Assembly: GCA_965237575.1 (NCBI GenBank)
Contig: CBDEGI010000004.1
Span: forward strand, 4,216,001 to 4,280,000
Reading direction: 5' to 3'
Length of the DNA: 64,000 nt
From: JAKZVK01 sp965237575
Lineage (GTDB): Bacteria > Acidobacteriota > Terriglobia > Bryobacterales > UBA6623
Shown: positions 51,811 through 60,057 of the stretch, in pieces
Layout of the letters: the number at the start of each line of letters is the position of its first letter
Position numbering within the stretch: position 1 is the first letter of the stretch
The notes under the pieces: model-generated
The model's database searches: none
Told to the model about the DNA's origin: nothing
Seen by the model: only the letters and a program-made list of their open reading frames with translations
Program-made: the position numbers and the translations under genes

Positions 51811-54000
51811 ATGCGTTACCAACAGAAAATTCGAGCACTGCTCGCCTGGCTGGGCTTGACGGGAGCGTTCGCTGGTTCGATCGAAGCGCAGCTTCTCGAT
51901 GATTTGATCTTTGAACCGGTTGCCAATGGCTCGGCGATGCCGGTCAACATCACCCACGCGGGCGACGGATCGGGCAGGCTGTTCATCAACGAGCAGGCCG
52001 GCCGCATCGTCATCTACGACGGCAGCGAGATTCTTGCCACGCCGTTTCTCGATATCCGGGGGCGCGTTCTCTGTTGCGGTGAGCGCGGGCTGCTGGGCTT
52101 GGCGTTCCACCCTAGCTACCAAGAGAACGGCCGCTTCTTCGTCAACTACATCAACGGTCTCGGGGATACGGTGATCTCGGAGTTTCTCGTCTCCGCGGAC
52201 CCCAACATCGCTGTGCCGGACTCTGAAAGGATACTGCTCACGCTCGACCAGCCGTTCGGCAACCACAACGGCGGCCAGTTGCAGTTCGGCCCCGACGGGT
52301 TCCTCTATATCGCTACTGGGGACGGTGGCAGCGGGGGCGACCCCGGCGACCGAGCCCAAAGCTTGGATACGCTGCTCGGGAAGATCCTGCGAATCGATGT
52401 GGACAGCGGGGCGCCCTTCGCGATTCCGCCATCGAACCCGTTCGTGGGCCAAGCGGCGCGCGACGAGATCTGGGCCTATGGCCTGCGCAACCCCTGGCGC
52501 TTCAGTTTCGACCGTGAGACCGGAGACATGTTTATTGGCGACGTCGGCCAGAACGCGGTCGAGGAAATTGACTTCCAGCCGGCTGCCAGCCCCGGTGGCG
52601 AGAACTATGGCTGGCGCCGCATGGAAGGGAGCCAGTGCTTCATCCCCGCTGCGGACTGCAACGACGGCTCCTTGGCGTTGCCGATTATCGACTATCAGCA
52701 AAATGGCCAGGGTGGATCGGTCACCGGCGGTTACCGCTATCGAGGCGTCAGCTTTCCCCAACTGCAAGGGACCTATTTCTTTGCCGACTTCGTGAGGCGC
52801 GCCTTCTACGCGGCAAATCAGAACAACGGCGCCTGGACGGTCATGGGCCCGCGGCCGACTTTCTTCTCAATCAGCACGTTCGGTGAAGATGAAGCGGGCG
52901 AAGTCTATTTCGCCGACTACTCCGCCGGCCGGATCTACCAGATTCAAATCCCTCGTCCCCCGCCCACGCTGCTCACGCTCGTGCCGATGGCGACGATGTC
53001 CGGCTCACCCGACGTCACGGTCACATTGATTGGGACCAACTTGGTGCCTGATGCGGAAGTGCGCTGGAACGGGAATGCCAGGACCACGATCTTTGTTGAC
53101 AACAGCCGCCTGCAGGCGATGATTCCCGCCTCGGATCTCGCTACGCCCGGCGCGGCGCAGGTCACCGTGTTTACCCCGGTGCCGGGAGGCGGGTTGTCCG
53201 CGGCACTCGAGTTCATGGTGGAGGCGCCGCCAGGGCCCGTTCCGGAGATCTCTGACGGTGGGGTCGGCAATGCCGCGGGCGTAACCGGCGTCAACGGAGC
53301 GGCCGGCGGAATGATCGCCGCCGTCTTCGGACTCGACCTCTCGCTGACCACCGAGAACTCGCCCGTTTCGCCTCTGCCCACTTCGCTGGGAGGCGGCATG
53401 ATGCGCTTCACTCCCAATGACGCCGCGCTTCGATTCGGTGCGGCGGAGATCGACGCGCCGTTCTTCTTTGCCTCGCCGGACCAAGTCAATATTCAGATCC
53501 CGTGGGAGCTCCTGGGGCTGCAAGAGGCTCTGCTAACGGCCATCGTGGGAGACGAGCAGAGTGCGCCCGAGCTGGTCACGATCGTGCCGTTCAACCCGGG
53601 GATCTTCACCACCGGGGCGACGGGCGAAGGCCAAGGGTCGATCCTGATCGCGGGAACGACGACGCTGGCAGCCCCGGTGGGCGCCTTCCCGGACTCACGC
53701 CCGGTCCGCAAGGGAGAGTTCATCGCGATCTTCGCGACGGGACTCGGGCCGGTCACCAACATGCCGGCGACGGGAGCGCCGGCGTCGGACAACCCGCTGT
53801 CGGTGACCACGACGCTGCCGCCGGTAACCATCGGCGGGATCCCGGCTACGGTGACGTTCTCGGGGCTGGCGCCGGGGTTCGTGGGCCTCTATCAGATCAA
53901 CGTCGAGATCCCGGCGGGAGCGCCAAGCGGAGACGCAATCGAAGTGGTGGTGACGATCGGCGGCGCACAGTCCAACGCCGTCACGATTGCCGTCGATTGA
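51811..54000 (+). CDS. secreted PQQ-type glucose/sorbosone dehydrogenase with IPT and C-terminal Solibacter-type domain
   Basis: The protein has 729 residues from ATG 51811 (a TTG stands directly before). Signal peptide: LAWLGLTGAFAGSIEA. Residues about 25-385 are a GSDH propeller: PVNITHAGDGSGRLFINEQAGRI, GLLGLAFHPSYQENGRFFVNY, GNHNGGQLQFGPDGFLYIATGDGGSGGDPGDRAQ, AYGLRNPWRFSFDRETGDMFIGDVGQN, EEIDFQPAASPGGENYGW. An IPT/TIG Ig-like domain (about 395-475) follows, then a TIGR03437-like module (GVGNAAGVTGVNGAAGGMIAAVFGLDL through YQINVEIPAGAPSGDAIEVVVTIGG). That module is largely restricted to Acidobacteriota and probably binds the protein to surfaces or partners. The calcium- and PQQ-binding residues look complete. 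Confidence 0.88.
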   Translation: MRYQQKIRALLAWLGLTGAFAGSIEAQLLDDLIFEPVANGSAMPVNITHAGDGSGRLFINEQAGRIVIYDGSEILATPFLDIRGRVLCCGERGLLGLAFHPSYQENGRFFVNYINGLGDTVISEFLVSADPNIAVPDSERILLTLDQPFGNHNGGQLQFGPDGFLYIATGDGGSGGDPGDRAQSLDTLLGKILRIDVDSGAPFAIPPSNPFVGQAARDEIWAYGLRNPWRFSFDRETGDMFIGDVGQNAVEEIDFQPAASPGGENYGWRRMEGSQCFIPAADCNDGSLALPIIDYQQNGQGGSVTGGYRYRGVSFPQLQGTYFFADFVRRAFYAANQNNGAWTVMGPRPTFFSISTFGEDEAGEVYFADYSAGRIYQIQIPRPPPTLLTLVPMATMSGSPDVTVTLIGTNLVPDAEVRWNGNARTTIFVDNSRLQAMIPASDLATPGAAQVTVFTPVPGGGLSAALEFMVEAPPGPVPEISDGGVGNAAGVTGVNGAAGGMIAAVFGLDLSLTTENSPVSPLPTSLGGGMMRFTPNDAALRFGAAEIDAPFFFASPDQVNIQIPWELLGLQEALLTAIVGDEQSAPELVTIVPFNPGIFTTGATGEGQGSILIAGTTTLAAPVGAFPDSRPVRKGEFIAIFATGLGPVTNMPATGAPASDNPLSVTTTLPPVTIGGIPATVTFSGLAPGFVGLYQINVEIPAGAPSGDAIEVVVTIGGAQSNAVTIAVD

Positions 54001-54027
54001 AGAGCCGCGCTTGGTGGGTGTTGTAGA

Positions 54028-54978
54028 ATGCTCCCCATGAACAAGCTTCTTGTCCTCTTGGTTCTCCTTTTTCCGGCCTGGGCCATCAGCGCCGATATCA
54101 AGGTCGGCATTATCGGCACCGATACGTCCCACGTTCCCGCTTTCACACGCCTCCTCAATGATCCGTCTGGGCCGGATCATGTGCCAGGTGCGAAGGTCGT
54201 GGCCGCTTACCCGGGCGGCAGCCCCGACATCGAGTCGAGCCGGACGCGGGTTAAGAAATACGCAGCTCAGTTGCGTGATGAGTGGGGCGTCGAGATTGTC
54301 GATGACATCCCGACCCTATGCTCGAAGGTAGACGCGGTGCTGCTCGAGAGCGTGGACGGCCGAACGCACCTCGCGCAGGTCAAGGCGGTCTTCGAAGCCG
54401 GCAAGCCCGTGTTCATTGATAAGCCGCTGGCCGCCTCTCTCGAGGACGTCCGCGAGATTGCCAGGCTCGGCAAGAAACACGGCGTGCCGTGGTTCAGCAC
54501 CTCGAGCTTGCGCTACGCCGACGCGGTTGCTGACGTCAAGGTAGAGGGCCTGCGCGGCGCGATCACCTGGGGGCCGGCTTCGGTTCATCCCACCCACCAC
54601 CTCGACCTTTCGTGGTACGCGGTTCACCCCATCGAACTGCTCTACACGATCATGGGGCCGGGTTGCGTGTCGGTTCATCGCACCTATACGACAGACGCCG
54701 ATATGATCGTCGGTTTGTGGCGGGACGGCCGGATCGGCACGGTGCGGGGCATTCGCGCGGGCAAACGCGGCTACGGCGCGATTACCTACGGCGAGAAGGA
54801 GATCAAAACGTCGAGCCGTGCCGGCGGGGCGTACGCCCGGCTTCTCGAGCGTGTGGTCGCTTTTTTCAAGACCGGCGAACCTCCCGTACCGAACGACGTG
54901 ACCCTCGAGATCTTCGCGTTCATGGATGCTGCGCTGCGGAGCAAAGATCGGGGTGGGGACGCGGTCAAGCTGCGTTAG
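54028..54978 (+). CDS. Gfo/Idh/MocA-like oxidoreductase, probably exported
   Basis: The protein has 316 residues. It starts with a signal-like helix (LLVLLVLLFPAWAISA), then a Rossmann fold: IKVGIIGTDTSHVPAFTRLL, where the usual G-x-G-x-x-G reads GIIGTDTSH. DAVLLESVDGRTHLAQVKAVFEAGKPVFIDKPLAASLEDVREIARL carries the EKP-like lysine (DKP). The C-terminal half (HPIELLYTIMGPGCVSVHRT) has the family's substrate domain. NAD(P) binding seems likely, but a classical nucleotide loop is altered and export would need a prebound cofactor. ATG 54028 or 54037 may be the start. Substrate unknown. Confidence 0.8.
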   Translation: MLPMNKLLVLLVLLFPAWAISADIKVGIIGTDTSHVPAFTRLLNDPSGPDHVPGAKVVAAYPGGSPDIESSRTRVKKYAAQLRDEWGVEIVDDIPTLCSKVDAVLLESVDGRTHLAQVKAVFEAGKPVFIDKPLAASLEDVREIARLGKKHGVPWFSTSSLRYADAVADVKVEGLRGAITWGPASVHPTHHLDLSWYAVHPIELLYTIMGPGCVSVHRTYTTDADMIVGLWRDGRIGTVRGIRAGKRGYGAITYGEKEIKTSSRAGGAYARLLERVVAFFKTGEPPVPNDVTLEIFAFMDAALRSKDRGGDAVKLR

Positions 54979-55185
54979 GCTGTCGGCGATTGAGCGGACG
55001 CCAGGAGTTCCTCGCCCCCTGCGTTTGTCCCTTGGCACGTTTCTGCCCGCGGAACGCCGATCCTGCTTACCGCAACCTTTTGGCGACCGCCGGTGTTTAT
55101 CAGGCTGTAAGGCACGTCGCAGGACATTGACGCTACGCGTTCGAGGCCAGACTGCCGTGGCCCGCCTGCCGACGAGGTCGCAGTC

Positions 55186-56436
55186 ATGATCATCAACCGA
55201 CGCTTCTTCCTCAAATCGAGCGGCTTGGCTGTGGTGGCGACCGGCGTACTGCCCGGCTTCCTGCGGCGCGCCGTCGCGGTGACGACCTCGAAACGCAAGA
55301 AGGTGCTGGTCGTTGTCTTCCAGCGGGGCGCGATGGACGGGCTGAACGCCGTGGTCCCCTATAGCGACGACCGCTACCACAAGTTCCGCCCGACGTTGGC
55401 GATCCGAAGACCCGGCAAGGGCGACGATGCAGTGTTGGACCTCGACGGGCAGTTCGGCCTTCACCCGGCTCTCGCGCCCCTGAAGCGCTTCTGGGACGAC
55501 AAGAGTCTGGCTGTCATTCACGCCGTCGGCTCGCCCGATTCGACCCGCTCTCATTTCGACGCGCAAGACTTCATGGAAAGCGCGACCCCCGGCGACAAGG
55601 GTACGCGCGAGGGTTGGCTGAGCCGCTACCTGGAGGCGCACGACAAAGCCGACGCGACCCCCTTGCGGTCCCTTGCGATCGGTTCCAAGCTGCCACGCTC
55701 GCTGCAGGGCTCGGCCGGGGCGGTTGCCATCAACCGGCTGAGCGAGTTCTCGATGCCTCGGCAGTCCCCGGTGCTTGAGGACGCGTTCCGCGGTATGTAC
55801 GAGGACGTGGGAAGCGCCGCGAAGACCGAAGGCCTGATCTCGAAAGCCAGTGGCGACACGTTCGCCGCGCTCGAGCTGGTCAAGGGGATCGACGAAGCCT
55901 CGTACCGGCCGGCCAACAATGCGCGCTACCCCCGGGGCGAACTGGGCGATGCCCTGCGGCAGGTTGCGCAGATGATCAAGGCCGACGTGGGCGTCGAGGT
56001 CGCGTTCACCGAAATGGGCGGCTGGGATACCCACGCCGGACAAGCGCCGAGGCTCAACGGCCTGCTCGGGCAGTTCGGCGGCGCGTTGGCCGCCTTTGCG
56101 GCGGACCTGGGCAGCCGCCTGCAGGACGTTGTTGTGTTGACGATGTCGGAGTTCGGGCGCACGGCCCGCGAGAACGGCAACCGCGGTACCGACCACGGTC
56201 ACGCCAACGCCATGTTCGCACTGGGCGGGAACGTCGAGGGCGGCAAGATCTACGGCAAGTGGCCCGGGCTGGGCTCCGATCAGTTGTTCGAGGGCCGGGA
56301 CTTGGCGCTGACGACCGACTTCCGCGACGTGTTCGCCGAGGTCCTCTCCCGCCACATGCAGGCCGATAACCTCAAGCCGGTCTTCCCCAACTTCACGCCG
56401 CGGAAGAAGAACTTCCGCGGGTTCGTGAAGGCTTGA
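55186..56436 (+). CDS. DUF1501 family Tat-exported protein
   Basis: This 416-residue protein has a twin-arginine signal (MIINRRFFLKSSGLAVVATG). It matches DUF1501, a sulfatase/alkaline-phosphatase-like fold: KVLVVVFQRGAMDGLNAVVPYSDDRYHKFRPTLAI, FGLHPALAPLKRFWDDKSLAVIHAVGSPDSTRSHFDAQDFMESATPG, FTEMGGWDTHAGQ, VVVLTMSEFGRTARENGNRGTDHGHANAMFALGG and the terminal DFRDVFAEVLSRHM. In many genomes it follows a DUF1800 gene; here the 207 bp before it show no such gene. Function unknown. It is convergent with the SelA-like gene pair. Confidence 0.9.
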   Translation: MIINRRFFLKSSGLAVVATGVLPGFLRRAVAVTTSKRKKVLVVVFQRGAMDGLNAVVPYSDDRYHKFRPTLAIRRPGKGDDAVLDLDGQFGLHPALAPLKRFWDDKSLAVIHAVGSPDSTRSHFDAQDFMESATPGDKGTREGWLSRYLEAHDKADATPLRSLAIGSKLPRSLQGSAGAVAINRLSEFSMPRQSPVLEDAFRGMYEDVGSAAKTEGLISKASGDTFAALELVKGIDEASYRPANNARYPRGELGDALRQVAQMIKADVGVEVAFTEMGGWDTHAGQAPRLNGLLGQFGGALAAFAADLGSRLQDVVVLTMSEFGRTARENGNRGTDHGHANAMFALGGNVEGGKIYGKWPGLGSDQLFEGRDLALTTDFRDVFAEVLSRHMQADNLKPVFPNFTPRKKNFRGFVKA

Positions 56437-56481
56437 AGGGGCTCGGTCCTCGCCCGGTGCATCGCCTCGGAGTGGCGGCTG

Positions 56482-58041
56482 TTAGGCGTACATGTGGCGC
56501 TTGGCCTCCCACGTGGCGTTAGGGTATTCGCCCAGGTCGAGCGAGCCCTTCATCAAGTTGCCGGACACCTGCCCCTCGAAGCGATATCCCAGTGTGGTGC
56601 CTTCGAACGGCAGCGAGCTGCGGAAGCGAACCTTGTTGCCGTCGATCGCGCCCTTCAACTCGCCCTGGACCACCGTGCCGATGTGCGTCCCTTTGACCTG
56701 GTTGCCGTTGGCCTGGAGGAAGAGCTGGTGCTTGCCTTCACCGAGGCCGAAGTCAACATGCACGTCCCAGCGGCCTGAGATGTCTGCCGCGGCCGATTTG
56801 AGTTTCGGATTGGAGATGCCCTTCGGTGCGTTGCGGAAGATTGAGTGCAAGCGCTCGGCCACCATCTTGTGTTCGTGGGGCTTCATCGCCACAGGCCGCA
56901 GCCGGAACGAGTAGCCGTCACCGGAAGCATGGGTGCCAATGCTGGGATCGCCGTTGAGGAGTTGCTCTCCGAGGTCTCCGGCGGTCAGGCCGATCTTGTT
57001 CGGGTCCCATTCCACCATCAGGACGGGGAAGGGGCCGCCGCGCGAAGGCGGAGCGACGTGGGTCGATACGCCGTCGACCTTGGTGATCTCCTTGGTGATG
57101 TAGTCGTACCAGCTTTCCCACTCGCGGTACTCGGCCTTCAGGTCCCGGCTGTTGATGAAGAAGTCCACGGCGGTCGTAACGCCCACGATCTCTTCTTTGC
57201 TGACCTTCATTGGACGTCCGAAGGCATGATGGTGCGCGGCGTTGGCGAAGGCGGCGCGCACGAGCTGCTCTTTGCCCACAAGGAGCCCGCCGGTCTGCGG
57301 CCCGCGAAGGATCTTGCCGCCGCTGTAGGCGACCAGGTCGGCGCCCTGGGCGATGTAGGGGTTGGGAACGACGAGGTAATCGGCGGCGGCGTCGACCAGC
57401 ACCGGAATGCCTGCCTTGTTGGCGACAGGCGCGACTTCGGCTAGCGGCAGTTCGACGTGCTTGCTGAATCGGTCGCCCAGCACGGAGATCATGGCCGTGC
57501 GATGGTTGATCGCGGCCTTCAGCTCGTCGACCGTCCTGACGTTGATGATCTTGACCCCGACCATGCGGATGGCGTGGTCGTAGCCATTACGGGACGACTT
57601 GGGCATGATGACTTCGTTCTTGAGGCCGGTCATGTCGGGGAGCTGCTGCATGCGCTCGGGATCGGTGCCCGCGACGCAGCCGGCGGTGGCGTGGGTCAGC
57701 GCCGCGGCGGCTCCGGACGACACCATGGCCCACTCAACCTTGAGCAACTCGGAGATGCGTTTGCCCGCAGCCTCCTGAAGCTGGTCCATATTCACGTGAT
57801 AGTGCGCAGCGTGCTCGATGGCTTCAATGACTTCGTGCAACTGCCGCGAACCGCCATTGCTGGTGATCGTCGCCGTGCAATTGATGAACGGCTTGGCCCC
57901 GATGCGCGTGTAGACGTCGGGCGGAGGCTCCTCGAGGGCCGCTGATGCCGCCGGGCGCGCACCGGCCGCGCTCAAGAGCGCCGCAGCGCTCGCGGCTCCG
58001 CTGGATTGAAGCCACCGGCGGCGGCTGGTTTGGTTCGCCAT
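56482..58041 (-). CDS. Tat-exported SelA-like PLP enzyme with C-terminal beta domain (paralogue 1)
   Basis: The protein has 519 residues. A Tat signal (TSRRRWLQSSGAASAAALLSAAGARPA) precedes a fold-type I PLP domain of the SelA/aminotransferase V kind: YTRIGAKPFINCTATITSNGGSRQLHEV, WAMVSSGAAAALTHATAGCVAGTDPERMQQLPD, VPVLVDAAADYLVVPNP, and SGGKILRGPQTGGLLVG with K243 as the Schiff-base lysine. After about residue 410 comes an extra domain of roughly 100 residues, rich in short beta strands (SGRWDVHVDFGLGEGKHQLFLQ, GTHIGTVVQGELKGAIDGNKVRFRSSLP). True SelA is cytosolic and lacks both extensions, so this is not selenocysteine synthase. Reaction unknown, perhaps amino-acid side-chain elimination or racemisation. 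Confidence 0.8.
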   Translation of the reverse strand: MANQTSRRRWLQSSGAASAAALLSAAGARPAASAALEEPPPDVYTRIGAKPFINCTATITSNGGSRQLHEVIEAIEHAAHYHVNMDQLQEAAGKRISELLKVEWAMVSSGAAAALTHATAGCVAGTDPERMQQLPDMTGLKNEVIMPKSSRNGYDHAIRMVGVKIINVRTVDELKAAINHRTAMISVLGDRFSKHVELPLAEVAPVANKAGIPVLVDAAADYLVVPNPYIAQGADLVAYSGGKILRGPQTGGLLVGKEQLVRAAFANAAHHHAFGRPMKVSKEEIVGVTTAVDFFINSRDLKAEYREWESWYDYITKEITKVDGVSTHVAPPSRGGPFPVLMVEWDPNKIGLTAGDLGEQLLNGDPSIGTHASGDGYSFRLRPVAMKPHEHKMVAERLHSIFRNAPKGISNPKLKSAAADISGRWDVHVDFGLGEGKHQLFLQANGNQVKGTHIGTVVQGELKGAIDGNKVRFRSSLPFEGTTLGYRFEGQVSGNLMKGSLDLGEYPNATWEAKRHMYA

Positions 58042-58112
58042 GCTTTCGATCTCCCTGTAGCTGCGTATGTGTGTTCGGTCTGTTGGGCCCTGAGGCTGTC
58101 GAGAGCCTCAGT

Positions 58113-59669
58113 CTAGCCGGTCGTCCGCCGCCGGGCTATCCAACGTGCTGGCGGATATTCATTCAAGTCGATGTCGCCGCGGATCTCATCGCCCTGCAAG
58201 ACACCGCTGAATCCGTATTTGAGACGGGAGCCCTCCATGGGAAGGACGCTGTTGAAGCGCACTTTGCGGCCGTCGATCGTGCCCTTCAACTCACCCATGT
58301 TGCGAGTGCCGACATGCGTGCCGGCGACTTCGTTGCCGCGCGTCTCGAGGAACAACTGGTGTCGGCCTCGCCCGCGCAGGAACTCGACCTCGACATCCCA
58401 GTGGCCCGCGATGTCGGCCGCCGGCGTTGCCAGCGACGGCGTCTGTACTCCCCGCGGCGCCTTGTCGAAGATGGAACGCACCCTTCGGGCGATGACTTTG
58501 TATTCCTCGGGCTTGAGGGCGACCGGGCGGATGACGAAGAAGTTCTCCTCGCCATAGTCCCAGATCATGATTGCGGGATCGCCGTCGAGGAGCTGATGAT
58601 GCATCTGCGAAGCGGTCAGGCCGATCTTATCGGGGTCCCACCAGACCCGTAGCGTCGGGAACGGCCCACCCCGGGTGGGCGCCTGCACACGGGTCTGGAC
58701 GCCCTCCACCTGCCGTGCCGCGTGACTGATGTGCTCGTACCAGCCCTCCCATTCGCGGTACTCGCCTTCAATGTCGCGATCCTTGATCCAGACCTCGACC
58801 GCCGTGACCATGCCGACGATCTCTTCTTTGCTGACCTTCATGGGACGGCCGAAGCCGCCGAAAGGCGCGGCGTTGATTGTTGCCAGGCGGACCAGGTCTT
58901 CGCGGCCGACCAAGATGCCGGCCGTCTGCGGGCCGCGGAGGATCTTGCCGCCGCTATAGGCCACCAGGTCCGCGCCTTGTTGGAGGTAAGGGTTGGGGAC
59001 GACCGGGAAATCGGCCGCCGCGTCCACCAGCACCGGGACGTTTCGCTCTCCGGCGATGGGCGCGAGGTCGGCTAGGTTGGGCCGGTCACTGCCAAAGCGG
59101 TCGCCCAGCACCGCCACCATTGCCGTCCGTGGACTGAAGGCCGCGCGGTATTCCTCGATCGTCTCGACGGAAATAATGCGCGTGCCGAGCATGCGGATGG
59201 AGTGGTCATACTGATTCCGCGACCATTTGGGCATGATGACTTCGTTCGGAAGGCCGGCGAGGTTCGGTAGTTGTTGCCGGCGTTCGGGGTTGCCTCCCGC
59301 CACACAAGCCGCCGTGGCATGAGCCAGCGCCGACGCCGCGCCGGAGCTGACCATCGCCCACGGGACCTCCAGCAGTTCGGATATCCGCTCGCCGGCGGTG
59401 GCAATCAGTTTGTTGAGCTTGACGTGATAGTGCGAGGCGTGGTGAATAGCCTCAGTCACCTCTGGAAGCTGACGCGATCCGCCATTGCGAGTGATCGTCG
59501 CGGTGCAGTTGATGAAGGGCTTGACTCCGAGACGGGTGTAGACATCGGGCGGCGGTTCGCCGATCGAAGCGGCCCCGATAGGCCGCGCGCCCGCCGCACC
59601 CAGCAGCGCCGTCGCGCTCACCGATCCGCTGCCCTGAAGCCATCGTCGGCGTGTTGTCTTGTTCGCCAT
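58113..59669 (-). CDS. Tat-exported SelA-like PLP enzyme with C-terminal beta domain (paralogue 2)
   Basis: This 518-residue protein is a tandem paralogue of the next gene on this strand, colinear over its whole length. Tat signal TTRRRWLQGSGSVSATALLGAAGARPI; PLP domain with YTRLGVKPFINCTATITRNGGSRQLPEV, WAMVSSGAASALAHATAACVAGGNPERRQQLPN, VPVLVDAAADFPVVPNP and SGGKILRGPQTAGILVG with K242. The C-terminal beta domain repeats the pattern (AGHWDVEVEFLRGRGRHQLFLE, GTHVGTRNMGELKGTIDGRKVRFNSVLP). The two differ in the middle region, so substrates may differ or the enzyme may be a heteromer. It is upstream, 71 bp from the second gene, and is probably the first gene of the unit. Confidence 0.8.
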   Translation of the reverse strand: MANKTTRRRWLQGSGSVSATALLGAAGARPIGAASIGEPPPDVYTRLGVKPFINCTATITRNGGSRQLPEVTEAIHHASHYHVKLNKLIATAGERISELLEVPWAMVSSGAASALAHATAACVAGGNPERRQQLPNLAGLPNEVIMPKWSRNQYDHSIRMLGTRIISVETIEEYRAAFSPRTAMVAVLGDRFGSDRPNLADLAPIAGERNVPVLVDAAADFPVVPNPYLQQGADLVAYSGGKILRGPQTAGILVGREDLVRLATINAAPFGGFGRPMKVSKEEIVGMVTAVEVWIKDRDIEGEYREWEGWYEHISHAARQVEGVQTRVQAPTRGGPFPTLRVWWDPDKIGLTASQMHHQLLDGDPAIMIWDYGEENFFVIRPVALKPEEYKVIARRVRSIFDKAPRGVQTPSLATPAADIAGHWDVEVEFLRGRGRHQLFLETRGNEVAGTHVGTRNMGELKGTIDGRKVRFNSVLPMEGSRLKYGFSGVLQGDEIRGDIDLNEYPPARWIARRRTTG

Positions 59670-60057
59670 GTAGGTTCTCAGTGATGGTCAGCTTCACTCT
59701 AGGGCGATCGCCGGGAACTTGCAAGGCACTGAAGCCGTTCGGAGCCCTTCGGTAGACCGGGAAGTGGCTGAATCCTTTCAGCAAGGACGTTGAAACGCCG
59801 TTTCAGCGCGTAGTGGGATTCGCCGCACCGGCCGTAAACGACCGGCCTGCAACGCGCTTCGCGCGGAAGCCGCCTGCAAGCGACTGCCTCGGTGCGGCAT
59901 CCGGTGTAGCTGACGGTGCGGCATGGAGCGCAGCTAAGACTGAGACGCTGTCCGCCCGGCTCTACCCAGTCGAAACGTTATATCCGTGCGACGGGCACTT
60001 TGCACGCAGTTCGGACCGATGGTGTTACGCTCACGGCGTTATGGCCGGAAAAGGCAG
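59670..60057. other. divergent promoter region, 388 bp
   Basis: It lies between the SelA-like pair (minus) and the acyl-CoA synthetase/SDR pair (plus). It contains two dyads near 59770-59805 and a direct repeat GGTGCGGCAT at about 59900 and 59929. No gene is seen. Confidence 0.5.
59791..59805. promoter_or_regulatory. candidate operator palindrome
   Basis: TGAAACG-C-CGTTTCA is a perfect 15-bp palindrome. A related weaker dyad, CTGAA-TCCT-TTCAG, lies about 22 bp upstream. Placement between divergent operons suits a repressor site. Confidence 0.45.

Noticed and set aside
54316..56355. 679-codon open frame on the minus strand
   Set aside because: It lies antisense to two well-supported genes (Gfo/Idh/MocA and DUF1501); a GC-rich shadow frame.
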